From Phytopseudomonas straminea (lineage in GTDB: Bacteria > Pseudomonadota > Gammaproteobacteria > Pseudomonadales > Pseudomonadaceae), in the NCBI RefSeq assembly GCF_900112645.1, contig NZ_FOMO01000012.1:1-64000 (forward strand): a stretch of 64,000 bases of DNA, read 5' to 3'. Below are positions 1 to 8,324 of this stretch, piece after piece. A program made the translations under genes and the position numbers. A model generated the notes under the pieces. The model saw only the letters and a program-made list of their open reading frames with translations, was not told where the DNA came from and made no database searches. Numbering within the stretch: the first letter of the stretch is position 1; the number at the start of each line of letters is the position of its first letter.

Positions 1-917
1 ACCAGGCCCGGGTTGGTGCAGAACTGACCACAGCCCATGACCACCGAACCGGCCAACTCGCCAGCGATCTTCTCGCCACGCGCCTTGGCGGCTTCCGGCA
101 GGAGGATGACCGGGTTGATGCTGCTCATCTCGGCGAACACCGGGATCGGCTGCGGGCGTGCCGCGGCCATGTCGCACAGGGCGCGACCGCCTTTGAGCGA
201 GCCGGTGAAGCCGACGGCCTGGATGGCCGGGTGCTTGACCAGCGCCTCGCCGACGCCCGAACCGTAGATCATGTTGAACACACCTTTGGGCATGCCGGTT
301 TTCTCGGCGGCGCGCAGGATGGCTTCGCCCACGTGGGCGGCAGTGGTCATGTGGCCGCTGTGGGCTTTGAAGACCACCGGACAACCGGCGGCCAGCGCGG
401 CGGCGGTGTCGCCGCCGGCGGTGGAGAAGGCCAGCGGGAAGTTGCTGGCACCGAATACGGCAACCGGGCCCAGGCCGATGCGGTACTGGCGCAGATCCGG
501 GCGCGGCAGCGGCTGGCGATCCGGCAGGGCGCGGTCGATACGAGCGCCGTAGAAGTCGCCGCGGCGCAGCACCTTGGCGAATAGACGCATCTGGCCGCTG
601 GTGCGGCCGCGCTCGCCCTGGATACGGGCGGTCGGCAGGGCGGTTTCGCGGGTTACGGTGGCGACGAAGTCGTCACCCAGGGCGTCCAGCTCGTCGGCGA
701 TGGCGTCAAGGAACTCGGCACGCTTGGCGGCGGAAAGGCTGCGGTAAGCGGGATAGGCAGCAGCGGCAGCTTTGGCAGCAGCATCGACTTCTTCAGGGGT
801 GGCCTGGATGAAATCGTAGGAAAGGGCTTCGCCAGTAGTGGCGTCGTGACTCTTGTGGACTACGGAGCCGGCTGCGCTGTAGGCACCGCCGATGATGTTA
901 TGGCCATTAACGGACAT
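1..917 (-). CDS. NADP+-dependent alpha-ketoglutaric semialdehyde (2,5-dioxovalerate) dehydrogenase, C-terminus beyond the left edge
   Basis: Oxidises alpha-ketoglutaric semialdehyde to 2-oxoglutarate, the last step of several oxidative pentose and hexarate pathways. About 305 codons are present; full-length relatives have roughly 525, so the gene runs off the window. Visible aldehyde-dehydrogenase landmarks are the cofactor segment FGASNFPLAFSTAGGDT, the glycine motif GFTGSLKGG, the general-base Glu in FAEMSSINP, and the catalytic Cys in GCGQFCTNPG close to the edge. The start (917) is preceded by a good AGGAGG. It lies 55 bases upstream of the next gene's coordinates on the same strand, so gguC and this gene are probably co-transcribed. 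Family assignment rests on the SNFPLAF-type cofactor loop typical of KGSADH rather than general ALDH. The exact pathway is not decided. Confidence 0.85.
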   Translation of the reverse strand, partial: MSVNGHNIIGGAYSAAGSVVHKSHDATTGEALSYDFIQATPEEVDAAAKAAAAAYPAYRSLSAAKRAEFLDAIADELDALGDDFVATVTRETALPTARIQGERGRTSGQMRLFAKVLRRGDFYGARIDRALPDRQPLPRPDLRQYRIGLGPVAVFGASNFPLAFSTAGGDTAAALAAGCPVVFKAHSGHMTTAAHVGEAILRAAEKTGMPKGVFNMIYGSGVGEALVKHPAIQAVGFTGSLKGGRALCDMAAARPQPIPVFAEMSSINPVILLPEAAKARGEKIAGELAGSVVMGCGQFCTNPGL

Positions 918-972
918 GAATATTCCTCCTGTGGAAAACCAAGCGGGGCCCTAAGGCCCCGGTGAACAGTGT

Positions 973-1968
973 TTACAGAGCGGTCACGCCACCCGGCTCG
1001 AGCGGTTCAGCTGCCGCTACCAAGCCATTGCGCAGGGGCGCGCCGAACTCTTTCATCTCAATCTCGAAGGTATCGCCAGGCTGCGCCTGGATGCCGTCGG
1101 CATAGGACAGGGTCGCGGTGCCGAAGTAATGCACGTGCACGTCGCCCGGGCGCAGGAACTGCTGGTACTTGAAGTGGTGGAACTCCAGGTTCTCCAGGCT
1201 GTGGCACATGTTCTCCTCGCCGCTGAGAAACTCCTTCTCCCAGATCACCTCGCCACCGCGATGAATGCGGCTGGTGCCGGCCAGGTGCGCCGGCAGCTCG
1301 CCGACGCGCAGCTCCGGCCCGTAGGCGCAGGCGCGCAGCTTGGAATGCGCCAGGTAAAGATAGCTGCGACGCTCCAGCACGTGGTCGGAAAATTCATTGC
1401 CCAGGGCATAGCCGAGGCGATACGGCTTGCCGTCGTCACCGATCACGTACAGGCCGACCAGCTCGGGCTCCTCGCCGCCGTCTTCGGCGAACACTGGCAC
1501 CGGCAGTTCGGCGCCAGGGCGCACGACGATGCTGCCATCGCCCTTGTAGAACCACTCCGGTTGCGCGCCGACCTTGCCGGCGCCCGGCTTGCCGCCCTCC
1601 AGGCCCCAGCGGAACATGCGCATGGTGTCGGTCAGCGCGGCTTCGTCCTGGCCTTTCTGCTGGTGCATCTTGTCACGGGTAGAGGCGCTGCCAAGGTGCG
1701 TCAGGCCGGTGCCGCTGATCAGGCAATGGGCCGAATCTTCATGATCCAGCGGCGGCAGGATGCGCCCACCCTGCTGCAGTTCGGCGTAGGCCGGGCCGGC
1801 GTTGCTGCCGCGGCTCTCGACTTCGCTCTGCAGGCTGCGCCCGGCGCGGATCGCCGCCAGCGCCAATTCGCGGGTGCTGGCCACGCCACGCACGGTACGG
1901 ATGGCATCGCCTTCGACAACGCCGACCTGGCGCTGGCCGCTGGTGGATTCGAACTGGATCAGTCGCAT
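973..1968 (-). CDS. GguC / AraD1-family protein (fumarylacetoacetate-hydrolase fold)
   Basis: A 331-residue FAH-fold protein of the GguC/AraD1 type, commonly found beside sugar-acid dehydratases and alpha-ketoglutaric semialdehyde dehydrogenases, and thought to act on a 2-keto-3-deoxy sugar acid. The FAH metal-site pattern is visible in the central part (EEPELVGLY, then GNEFSDHVLE). The N-terminus MRLIQFES matches the family start, and an AGAGATAAG precedes the ATG at 1968. With the downstream dehydrogenase it would make a two-step route from a keto-deoxy acid to 2-oxoglutarate. The gene for the first (aldonate/aldarate) dehydratase is not in the window. It is divergent from the LysR gene at 2082. 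The family is confident; the exact substrate is inferred. Confidence 0.8.
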   Translation of the reverse strand: MRLIQFESTSGQRQVGVVEGDAIRTVRGVASTRELALAAIRAGRSLQSEVESRGSNAGPAYAELQQGGRILPPLDHEDSAHCLISGTGLTHLGSASTRDKMHQQKGQDEAALTDTMRMFRWGLEGGKPGAGKVGAQPEWFYKGDGSIVVRPGAELPVPVFAEDGGEEPELVGLYVIGDDGKPYRLGYALGNEFSDHVLERRSYLYLAHSKLRACAYGPELRVGELPAHLAGTSRIHRGGEVIWEKEFLSGEENMCHSLENLEFHHFKYQQFLRPGDVHVHYFGTATLSYADGIQAQPGDTFEIEMKEFGAPLRNGLVAAAEPLEPGGVTAL

Positions 1969-2062
1969 GGCTTATCTCTCTTGTCAGTCTTGCCCGAACG
2001 GGTACAGGGCAGACTTTACGAACTGCGCGCCAGCCTGCCTAATGACAGGCTCTGATCAAGCA

Positions 2063-2077
2063 ATAACCGATGGTTAT
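2063..2077. promoter_or_regulatory. LysR-type operator (T-N11-A inverted repeat)
   Basis: ATAACC-GAT-GGTTAT is a perfect 6+6 inverted repeat with the T-N11-A spacing of LysR-family binding sites. It sits in the short gap between gguC (start 1968) and the divergent LysR gene. The repeat overlaps an ATG at 2070, which is one reason to prefer the ATG at 2082 as the regulator's start. Autoregulation and control of gguC are inferred. Confidence 0.5.
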
Positions 2078-2081
2078 CACC

Positions 2082-3002
2082 ATGCTCGCTTCCCTGCCCG
2101 CCCTGGTTTCCCGACTGCGCCTGAAACAGCTGCGCCTGCTGATCGCCCTCGACGAACAGGGCTCGCTGCACAAGGCCGCCGACGCCGTGGCGATCAGCCA
2201 GCCAGGCGCGACCAAGGCGCTCAACGAAATCGAATCGGCATTCGGCACGCGGCTGTTCACCCGTACCAGCCAGGGCCTTGAAGCCAACGACCTGGGACGC
2301 TGCGCGATTCGCTATGCGCGGCTCATCCACAGCGACCTGGCGCACCTGCGCGAAGAAATGCTCGGCATTCTCCAGGGCCAGGGCGGCCGCCTGGTGGTGG
2401 GCGTGATCATGGGTGCGGTGCCGCATCTGACCCGCGCGCTGTCACGCCTGCGCGCGCGCCAACCGGAGCTGTCGGTGGAGATCGTCGAGGACACCAGTGC
2501 GCGGCTGCTCAGCCTGATCGACCAGGGTCGCGTCGACCTGGCGATCTGCCGCACCAGCGTGAGCCGCCGGCCGGACGATTACGACTGCCTGAGCCTGCAT
2601 GACGAACAGCTGAAAGTGGTGGCCAGCCCCGCCCACCCGCTGGCCAGCACGCCGGGCCTGAGCCTGGCGCAACTGGCGGCCTACAGCTGGGTAGTGTTTC
2701 CGGCGAACATGCCGATGCGCCTGGTGCTGGAGCGGGCGTTCAGCGACGCCGAGCTGGAGTTTCCTCGCTACCCGCTGGAAACCGCGTCGACCTTCGCCAC
2801 CCTAATGCTGCTGCAGGAAGACCCGAACCTGGTGGCGCTGATGCCACGGGAGACGGCCCAGTCAGCGGCGCGCGCCGGCCAGCTGGCGTGTCTGGAGCTG
2901 GCCCAGGTGCTGCGCAGCGAGCCCTATGGGGTGATCAGCCGACGTGGCTCGCCGCTGTCATCGCCGGCGCGATTGCTGTTGGAGGAATTGCGGGCTTCGT
3001 AG
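2082..3002 (+). CDS. LysR-family transcriptional regulator
   Basis: About 306 residues. The N-terminal winged helix-turn-helix begins LRLKQLRLLIALDEQGSLHKAADAVAISQPGATKALNEIE, the classic LysR recognition region, and is followed by a periplasmic-binding-protein-like effector domain (VGVIMGAVPHLTRALSRLRARQPELSVEIVEDTS). It is divergent from the gguC-dehydrogenase unit with about 100 bases between, so it most likely controls that unit in response to a sugar acid (inference from layout). Two in-frame ATGs (2070, 2082) are possible and neither has a strong ribosome-binding site. I chose 2082 because the LysR-box palindrome overlaps 2070. Confidence 0.88.
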   Translation: MLASLPALVSRLRLKQLRLLIALDEQGSLHKAADAVAISQPGATKALNEIESAFGTRLFTRTSQGLEANDLGRCAIRYARLIHSDLAHLREEMLGILQGQGGRLVVGVIMGAVPHLTRALSRLRARQPELSVEIVEDTSARLLSLIDQGRVDLAICRTSVSRRPDDYDCLSLHDEQLKVVASPAHPLASTPGLSLAQLAAYSWVVFPANMPMRLVLERAFSDAELEFPRYPLETASTFATLMLLQEDPNLVALMPRETAQSAARAGQLACLELAQVLRSEPYGVISRRGSPLSSPARLLLEELRAS

Positions 3003-3003
3003 T

Positions 3004-3107
3004 CGTAGGGTGGATCGGCGCGCGTAGCTGACGCTTTTTTCATCCACCATTGCGATTGCAGCGGTGGACGGGTCGGGCCGCGTAGGTGAAGCGTCGTTCA
3101 CCCTACG
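3004..3107. repeat. intergenic GTAGGGTGGAT...ATCCACC repeat, two modules
   Basis: First module CGTAGGGTGGATCGGCGCGC... to ...TTCATCCACCA (3004-3050). Second, inverted-type module CGGTGGACGGG... to ...CGTTCACCCTACG (3062-3107). The same words recur near 14.9, 16.5, 17.5, 43.2 and 54.3 kb. It lies between the converging LysR gene and the TRAP binding protein. No coding potential. Confidence 0.7.
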
Positions 3108-3134
3108 AACAGCGTGATGAGCCGGCAGAGGTGC

Positions 3135-4124
3135 TCAGCGGCGGTTGACCGTCTGCGCTGCACGCAGCACGTCAGCACCGATCTCGGTCTCGAAGCGCTG
3201 CCACACCGGGCGCATCGCTTCGCGCCAGGCATCGCGCTGCTCGGGCGTCAGAGTGATGATCTGCGCACGGCCGGCGGCGACCAGTTGCTCGCGGCTCTTG
3301 CGGTTCAGCTCTTCGGCGTCCTGATTCACCTTGAAGCTGACCTCTTCGATGATCGCTTCCAGCTGCGTGCGCACCTGGTAGGGGATGCTGATCCAGAACT
3401 TGGAGTTGCTGATCAGCATGTAATTGAGCGAACCGTGGTTGGTTTCGGTGATGAACGGCTGCACGCTGTCGAGCTTCTGGCTGGCCAGGTTCGACCAGGG
3501 GTTTTCCGCGCCCTGCACGGTGCCCTTCTGCAGCGCCGCCAGGGTTTCGCTGAAGGCCATCTTGCTGGTGGTGGCGCCCAGTTCGGAGAACTGCGCCTCC
3601 AACACTGGCGACGGCTGGATCCGGAAGTTCAGACCCTTGGCATCGGCAGGCACCTTCAAGGCGCGGGTGGCGGAAAGCTGCTTCATGCCATTGTTCCAGT
3701 ACGCCAGGCCGTAGATGTCGTGGCCCGCCATGGAGCGCAGCAGCTCGCGGCTTTTCTCACGCTTCTGAAAGCGCTTTACCGCCTCCAGGTCATCGAACAG
3801 GAACGGCAGGTCGAACACCTGAAGTTGCTTGGTGTAGGCATCGAACTTGGACAGCGACGGCGCCAACATCTGCACCTTGCCGTCACGCAGCGCCTGCAGC
3901 TCGTCCGCATCACCGAACAGCGTGGAGTTCGGGTACACCTCGACCTTCACCTTATCGCCCAGGCGCTGCTCCACCAATTCCTTGAACAGCTGCGCGCCAC
4001 GGCCTTTCGGGGTGTCTTCGGCAACCACGTGGGAAAACTTGATGACAATGGGCTCGGCGGCGAACGCCGACGTGCAGATCAGCAGCACGGCTGACAGGGC
4101 GGTGGTGACAACGGACTTGAACAT
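3135..4124 (-). CDS. TRAP transporter solute-binding protein (DctP family), orphan
   Basis: A 329-residue periplasmic binding protein of the DctP family for carboxylate or sugar-acid ligands. A Sec signal peptide (MFKSVVTTALSAVLLICTSA, cleavage near AFA-AE) is followed by IKFSHVVAEDTPKGRGAQLF. It has the family's ligand-arginine segment (LNFRIQPSPVLEAQF) and the SETLAALQKGTVQGAENPWSNL motif. The start at 4124 is chosen over the longer frame (4157) because the signal peptide begins there and GAGG lies upstream. No membrane subunits DctQ or DctM lie on either side, so it must use subunits encoded elsewhere or have another role. Sugar-acid uptake is suggested only by the neighbouring sugar-acid genes. 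Confidence 0.85.
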   Translation of the reverse strand: MFKSVVTTALSAVLLICTSAFAAEPIVIKFSHVVAEDTPKGRGAQLFKELVEQRLGDKVKVEVYPNSTLFGDADELQALRDGKVQMLAPSLSKFDAYTKQLQVFDLPFLFDDLEAVKRFQKREKSRELLRSMAGHDIYGLAYWNNGMKQLSATRALKVPADAKGLNFRIQPSPVLEAQFSELGATTSKMAFSETLAALQKGTVQGAENPWSNLASQKLDSVQPFITETNHGSLNYMLISNSKFWISIPYQVRTQLEAIIEEVSFKVNQDAEELNRKSREQLVAAGRAQIITLTPEQRDAWREAMRPVWQRFETEIGADVLRAAQTVNRR

Positions 4125-4425
4125 GCAAAACCTCGGCAATAGCAGACAGCGGCGCATGCGCGAGGCAGCACCTGAAGGAAATGGGTTGCGGATGACCTCG
4201 GTGAGGTCGCTGTCGGCTAGGCTCGGCGCAGCGCGCGGGTGTCCGACTATTATTGGAGGGCTGCGGAGAGGGGTCAGGCAAACGCGACCGTTCTGGCAGG
4301 GCCGCGATTCTTGTCGATCGCACCCGGCAGAACAAGCGGTAATAACGCCAACTGCTGCACAGCCTGAAGATTCAATGCCCGCGCCGTGGCAGAATGCGCC
4401 CCGCCACGCCCATCACGAGATCAGC
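4125..4425. other. divergent intergenic region between TRAP binding protein and rlmG
   Basis: About 300 bases with no convincing gene; a short GC-rich reading frame here lacks coding character. It must hold the promoters of both divergent genes. I see no clear operator or hairpin with a T-run. Confidence 0.4.
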
Positions 4426-5547
4426 ATGTCGTCGTCCTTCGTCACCCCGTTCGCCACCCTTGACCTGCAACGCCAGCCCGAGCAACCCGGCATGCCGCTG
4501 CAGGCCTTCGATGCCGCCGATGCCTACCTGCTCGAGCAGGTGCAGAGCCTGCCGGACGGTGCGCGTGTGCTGCTGCTCAACGACAGCTTCGGCGCCCTGG
4601 CTTGTGCCCTGGCCGGCCGCGCCCAGGTGACCAGCAGCGGCGACTCGCACCTGGGCCACCTGGCGCTGCGCCTCAACCTGGCACGCAACGGCCTGGCCGA
4701 GGATGCAGTGACCTTCGTGCCGGCCAGCGAGCCGGTAAGTGGGCCGTTCGATGTGGTGCTGATCCGTGTGCCGAAAACCCTGGCGCTGCTGGAAGAACAG
4801 CTGATCCGCCTGCACGGCCAGCTGGCGCCAGGCGCCCAGGTGATCGCTGGCGCGATGATCAAGCACCTGCCCCGCGCTGCCGGCGACCTGATGGAGCGAT
4901 ACATCGGCCCGGTGCAGGCCTCGCTGGCGGTGAAAAAGGCCCGCCTGCTGCACGCCACGCCCGAAGCCCGACCAGCGGCGCGGTCGCCCTACCCGACCCG
5001 CTACCGCCTCGACAAGCCGGCGCTGGAGGTGAGCAACCATGCCAACCTGTTCTGCCGCGAAGGCCTGGACATCGGCACCCGCGCCTTCCTGCCGCACCTG
5101 CCGCGCCATCTGGATAACCGTCGAGTGGCCGACCTGGGCTGCGGCAACGGCGTGCTGGGCATCGTCTACGCCCTCGGCAGCCCGCAGGCCGAGCTGACTT
5201 TAGTGGATGAGTCCTATATGGCCGTGCAGTCCGCTAGCGAAAACTGGCAAGCCGCCCTGGGCGAGCGCCCGGTGACCATCCGCCCGGGTGACGGCCTGGC
5301 CGAACAGGCCGAAGACTCGCTGGATCTGGTGCTGTGCAACCCGCCCTTCCACCAGCAGCAGGTGGTCGGCGACTTCCTCGCCTGGCGCATGTTCCAGCAG
5401 GCACGCAGCGCATTGGTCACCGGTGGCGAGCTGTGGATCGTCGGCAACCGCCACCTGGGTTACCACGCCAAGCTGGCGCGGCTGTTCCGCGGCGTCGAGC
5501 AGGTGGCGGCGACGCCGAAGTTCGTGGTGCTCAAGGCGACCAAGTAG
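4426..5547 (+). CDS. rlmG: 23S rRNA (guanine(1835)-N(2))-methyltransferase
   Basis: Uses S-adenosylmethionine to methylate G1835 of 23S rRNA. The 373 residues match the two-domain RlmG/RsmC layout: a degenerate N-terminal methyltransferase-like domain and a catalytic C-terminal domain with the SAM loop ADLGCGNGVLGIVYA (about residues 234-248) and the catalytic NPPF motif at about 305 (LVLCNPPFHQQQ). The reading frame stays open far upstream, but family length and the sequence MSSSFVTPFATLDLQRQ put the start at 4426; only a weak GAGA precedes it. It stands alone, convergent with the phosphodiesterase operon. The main alternative would be RsmC, which the length and N-terminus argue against. Confidence 0.92.
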   Translation: MSSSFVTPFATLDLQRQPEQPGMPLQAFDAADAYLLEQVQSLPDGARVLLLNDSFGALACALAGRAQVTSSGDSHLGHLALRLNLARNGLAEDAVTFVPASEPVSGPFDVVLIRVPKTLALLEEQLIRLHGQLAPGAQVIAGAMIKHLPRAAGDLMERYIGPVQASLAVKKARLLHATPEARPAARSPYPTRYRLDKPALEVSNHANLFCREGLDIGTRAFLPHLPRHLDNRRVADLGCGNGVLGIVYALGSPQAELTLVDESYMAVQSASENWQAALGERPVTIRPGDGLAEQAEDSLDLVLCNPPFHQQQVVGDFLAWRMFQQARSALVTGGELWIVGNRHLGYHAKLARLFRGVEQVAATPKFVVLKATK

Positions 5548-5575
5548 ACATTGATATCGCGGCGCCTGCTGCCCC

Positions 5576-5643
5576 GGTATCGCTGCGCTCAACGCCGGGC
5601 TACCAGAGTCACCTTGTATTCTGCGGTTGAACGCAGCGATACC
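5576..5643. repeat. long inverted repeat between converging genes
   Basis: GGTATCGCTGCGCTCAAC (5576-5593) is mirrored by GTTGAACGCAGCGATACC (5626-5643) with one mismatch in 18 positions and a 32-base loop. It lies between the 3' ends of rlmG and the phosphodiesterase gene, so it could act as a two-way transcription stop. There is no T-run, so it may instead be a REP-like element. Confidence 0.55.
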
Positions 5644-5657
5644 CAGCAATCCTTCCC

Positions 5658-6509
5658 TCAGTCGATCAGCCCATTGCCGTCGTAGAACGGATAAGGCCCG
5701 GGATATTCACCGAACACCCCGATATGGGTAACCAGGCCATGCTCGGCATGCCAGTGATGAAGCAGGTAGCCAGGCGGCTCCAGGTTGAAGTGCGCAGGCG
5801 CGGCAGGCTGCAGGTCCAGCACGATCTGATGCGAGACACCAGGGCACACGCAACTCAGGCTGCCGGCAAACCGCCGCTGGATCGCGCGATGCAGGTGCCC
5901 GCAGAGCAGCCGCTCCACCTGCGGGTGGCCGCCGATAAGCCATTCCAGCGCCGCCGCATTGCCAAACGGCTCGCGATCCATATGGCCGATGCCACTGATA
6001 AATGGCGGGTGGTGCAGGATCAGTACTGTCGGCACCTGCGGGCGCAGCGCCAGCTGCGCATCCAGCCAACGCAACTGGCTGTCCTGCAACTGACCGCCGT
6101 GGCTGCCGGGGATCGTCGTGTCGAGGCCGATCAGTCGCACGGGATGGCTGTCGACCACCCAGTCCAGCGGCGCATCGGGCGACTGCGGAAGATAGTCATG
6201 ATCGGCAAAGGCGGCCAGCAGGTGGGCGCGATCATCATGGTTGCCGGGCACCAGGTAATAGGGCATGGCCAGGCGCTGCAGCTCCGGGCGCAGCACGGCG
6301 TATTCGTCCGGGTGGCCGAAGTCCACCAGGTCACCGCTGATGAGCACGATATCCGGGCGTGGCTGGCTGGCGTTCAGGTGCTCGACCGCGCGGCGCAGCG
6401 CCGCCAGGGTATCGACCACCCCGTAACTCGGCTTGCCGCCGGCCTTGAGGTGCAGGTCGCTGATCTGCGCGATGATGAAGGTCGAAGCGTTGGGGATGAC
6501 ATCAGGCAT
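5658..6509 (-). CDS. calcineurin-like metallophosphodiesterase (class III cyclic-nucleotide PDE / GpdQ type)
   Basis: A cytoplasmic 283-residue binuclear metallohydrolase. All family metal motifs are present: D18-x-H20 (ISDLHL), GD at 59-60 (ISGDLVDFG), GNHD at 89-92, the HH pair in ILHHPPF near 166, and GHLH near 204. Relatives cleave cyclic AMP or phosphodiesters such as glycerophosphodiesters. It is the last gene of the LacI-ABC operon, starting inside the ATPase gene (8-base overlap, 6502-6509). Translational coupling therefore ties its substrate to the imported solute, which suggests uptake and cleavage of a phosphodiester (inference). No signal peptide. Confidence 0.85.
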   Translation of the reverse strand: MPDVIPNASTFIIAQISDLHLKAGGKPSYGVVDTLAALRRAVEHLNASQPRPDIVLISGDLVDFGHPDEYAVLRPELQRLAMPYYLVPGNHDDRAHLLAAFADHDYLPQSPDAPLDWVVDSHPVRLIGLDTTIPGSHGGQLQDSQLRWLDAQLALRPQVPTVLILHHPPFISGIGHMDREPFGNAAALEWLIGGHPQVERLLCGHLHRAIQRRFAGSLSCVCPGVSHQIVLDLQPAAPAHFNLEPPGYLLHHWHAEHGLVTHIGVFGEYPGPYPFYDGNGLID

Positions 6510-7533
6510 TGAGGCTGAACACTCGCTGGGGCTCGACGGCCAGGTTGATCAAATCGCCGGGGGCGTGCAGACGGTCGTCGCTGCTGTCCACCGACAGCGG
6601 CTGCGCGCCGCCCACGTCCACCAGCAGGCGGCTCTGCGCGCCCTGGAAGAACTGCCCGAGCAGCCGCCCGCGCATATGGCCCGGAGCGTTGGTCACCCGC
6701 AGGTGCTCGGGGCGGCAATACAGGGTGCCCGGCAGCTCGCTGGCGCTCCACGGCAACTCGCCGCCGTTGACCTGCACGCCATTGGCGGTACGGCCGAGCA
6801 CGACGAAGGCGTTCAGGGTGCCGATGAAATTCGCCACGAAGGCATTGGCGGGCTGCTGATAGAGCGCCCGCGGCGTGGCGAGTTGAGCGATACGGCCGCG
6901 CTCCATGACCAGAATGCGATCGCCCAGGGCCATCGCCTCGCCCTGGTCATGGGTGACGAATACGGCGGTGATGGCCAGCTCGCGCAGCAACTGGCCCAGC
7001 TCGCTGCGCAAGCGTTCGCGCAACTGGGCATCCAGGGCCGCCAGCGGCTCGTCGAGCAGCAGTACCCGCGGGCGTGGCGCCACGGCGCGGGCCAGGGCAA
7101 CGCGCTGGCGCTGACCACCGGACAGCTCATGGATGGCGCGGTGGCCATAGCCCTGCAGGCCGACCAGCTCGAGCAACTCGGCGCAGCGCTGTTCGCGTTC
7201 GGCACGGGGCATCTTGCGCACCTTCAGGCCATAACCGATGTTGTCGGCCACGTTGAGGTTGGGAAACAGCGCGTAGTTCTGGAACACCATGCCCACGTCG
7301 CGGCGCTCGATGGGCAATGGCGTGACGTCGCGCCCGGCGAATAGCACCTGCCCGGCATCCGGGCGCTCGAGCCCGGCGATCAGGCGCAGCGTGGTGGTCT
7401 TGCCGCAGCCGGATGGGCCAAGGATGGCCAGGGTTTCGCCGGCCTGGATCTCCAGGCTGAGGTCATCCACGGCGACGGTGCCGTCGGCGAACGCCTTGCG
7501 GCAGTTGTGCAGGCGAATGGAGGTAGCGCTCAT
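6502..7533 (-). CDS. ABC transporter ATP-binding protein (Fe3+/polyamine/aminoethylphosphonate-type family)
   Basis: A 343-residue importer ATPase. Walker A GPSGCGKTT at 39-47, Q-loop in VGMVFQNYALFP, signature LSGGQRQRVALARAV, Walker B LLLDEPLAALD, switch His in VFVTHDQGEAM. A C-terminal TOBE-like regulatory domain (residues ~240-343, CRPEHLRV...) is typical of the PotA/FbpC/PhnT group. The start at 7533 overlaps the permease stop by four bases (ATGA). It energises the two permeases encoded just upstream. The ligand is not readable from this subunit. Confidence 0.9.
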   Translation of the reverse strand: MSATSIRLHNCRKAFADGTVAVDDLSLEIQAGETLAILGPSGCGKTTTLRLIAGLERPDAGQVLFAGRDVTPLPIERRDVGMVFQNYALFPNLNVADNIGYGLKVRKMPRAEREQRCAELLELVGLQGYGHRAIHELSGGQRQRVALARAVAPRPRVLLLDEPLAALDAQLRERLRSELGQLLRELAITAVFVTHDQGEAMALGDRILVMERGRIAQLATPRALYQQPANAFVANFIGTLNAFVVLGRTANGVQVNGGELPWSASELPGTLYCRPEHLRVTNAPGHMRGRLLGQFFQGAQSRLLVDVGGAQPLSVDSSDDRLHAPGDLINLAVEPQRVFSLNA

Positions 7534-8324
7534 CGTTGGTATCCTCGGGACAGGCGGGCGCTGATGGCCTGCAGGGCGATCAGCAGCGGTACGATCATCA
7601 GCAGGAACAGCAGGGTGTAGGCGCTGGCGACCTCCAGCCGCGCCGAGGCGTAGCTGTCGGCCAGGCCCACTGGCAGGGTCTTGGTCATGGGCGTGTGGAG
7701 CATCCAGGTCAGGTTGAATTCGCCCAGCGACAGGGTGACGACCATCAGCACGCCTGCGAGGATGCCGGTCCGGCAGTTGGGCACCACCACGGTGAAGAAG
7801 CGTCGCAGCGGGCCGGCGCCAAGGCTGGCGGCGGCATCTTCCAGGGTCGGCAGGTTCTGGCGCTGCATCACCGCCATCACCGGGCGCACCAGAAACGGCA
7901 GGGTGAACAGCACATGGCCGACCAGAATGAACAGCCAGCTGCCGCGAAAGCCGCCGAGATGACCGTAGGTGAGCAGCAGTGCCAGTGCGCTGGCCAGGCC
8001 GGGCATCGCCACCGGCAGCACCATCAGTTCCTCGAAGGCGCGGCTGAAGCGGTTGTTCATGCGCACCAGGGCATAGGCCGCCGGCACGCCGATCAGGCAG
8101 ACGCACAGGGCGCAGGCCAGCGCCAGTTGCAGCGACAGCCACACCGTCGGCGAATAGGCCTGCCAGACCTGCACGAGCCAGTCGATGGTCAGGCCGCTGG
8201 AAAGGCCCTGGAAATAATTGCGCGTCAGCCCGGCGAGCAGCGACAGCAGCACCGGCACCAGCATGAAGGCGCAGACCAGGCAGGTGAAGATCAGCTGCGC
8301 GGCAAACAGCGTCGAGCGTTTCAT
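7530..8324 (-). CDS. ABC transporter permease (second inner-membrane subunit)
   Basis: A 264-residue integral membrane protein with about six hydrophobic helices beginning TLFAAQLIFTCLVCAFMLVPVLLSLLAG. The EAA-type coupling loop reads LEDAAASLGAGPLRRFFTVVVPNCRTGI. The ATG at 8324 is preceded by GGAGGG and overlaps the stop of the first permease (ATGA). A longer frame to 8351 lacks such a site. It belongs to the PotC/PhnV-like branch and pairs with the gene at 8321-9190. Confidence 0.88.
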   Translation of the reverse strand: MKRSTLFAAQLIFTCLVCAFMLVPVLLSLLAGLTRNYFQGLSSGLTIDWLVQVWQAYSPTVWLSLQLALACALCVCLIGVPAAYALVRMNNRFSRAFEELMVLPVAMPGLASALALLLTYGHLGGFRGSWLFILVGHVLFTLPFLVRPVMAVMQRQNLPTLEDAAASLGAGPLRRFFTVVVPNCRTGILAGVLMVVTLSLGEFNLTWMLHTPMTKTLPVGLADSYASARLEVASAYTLLFLLMIVPLLIALQAISARLSRGYQR

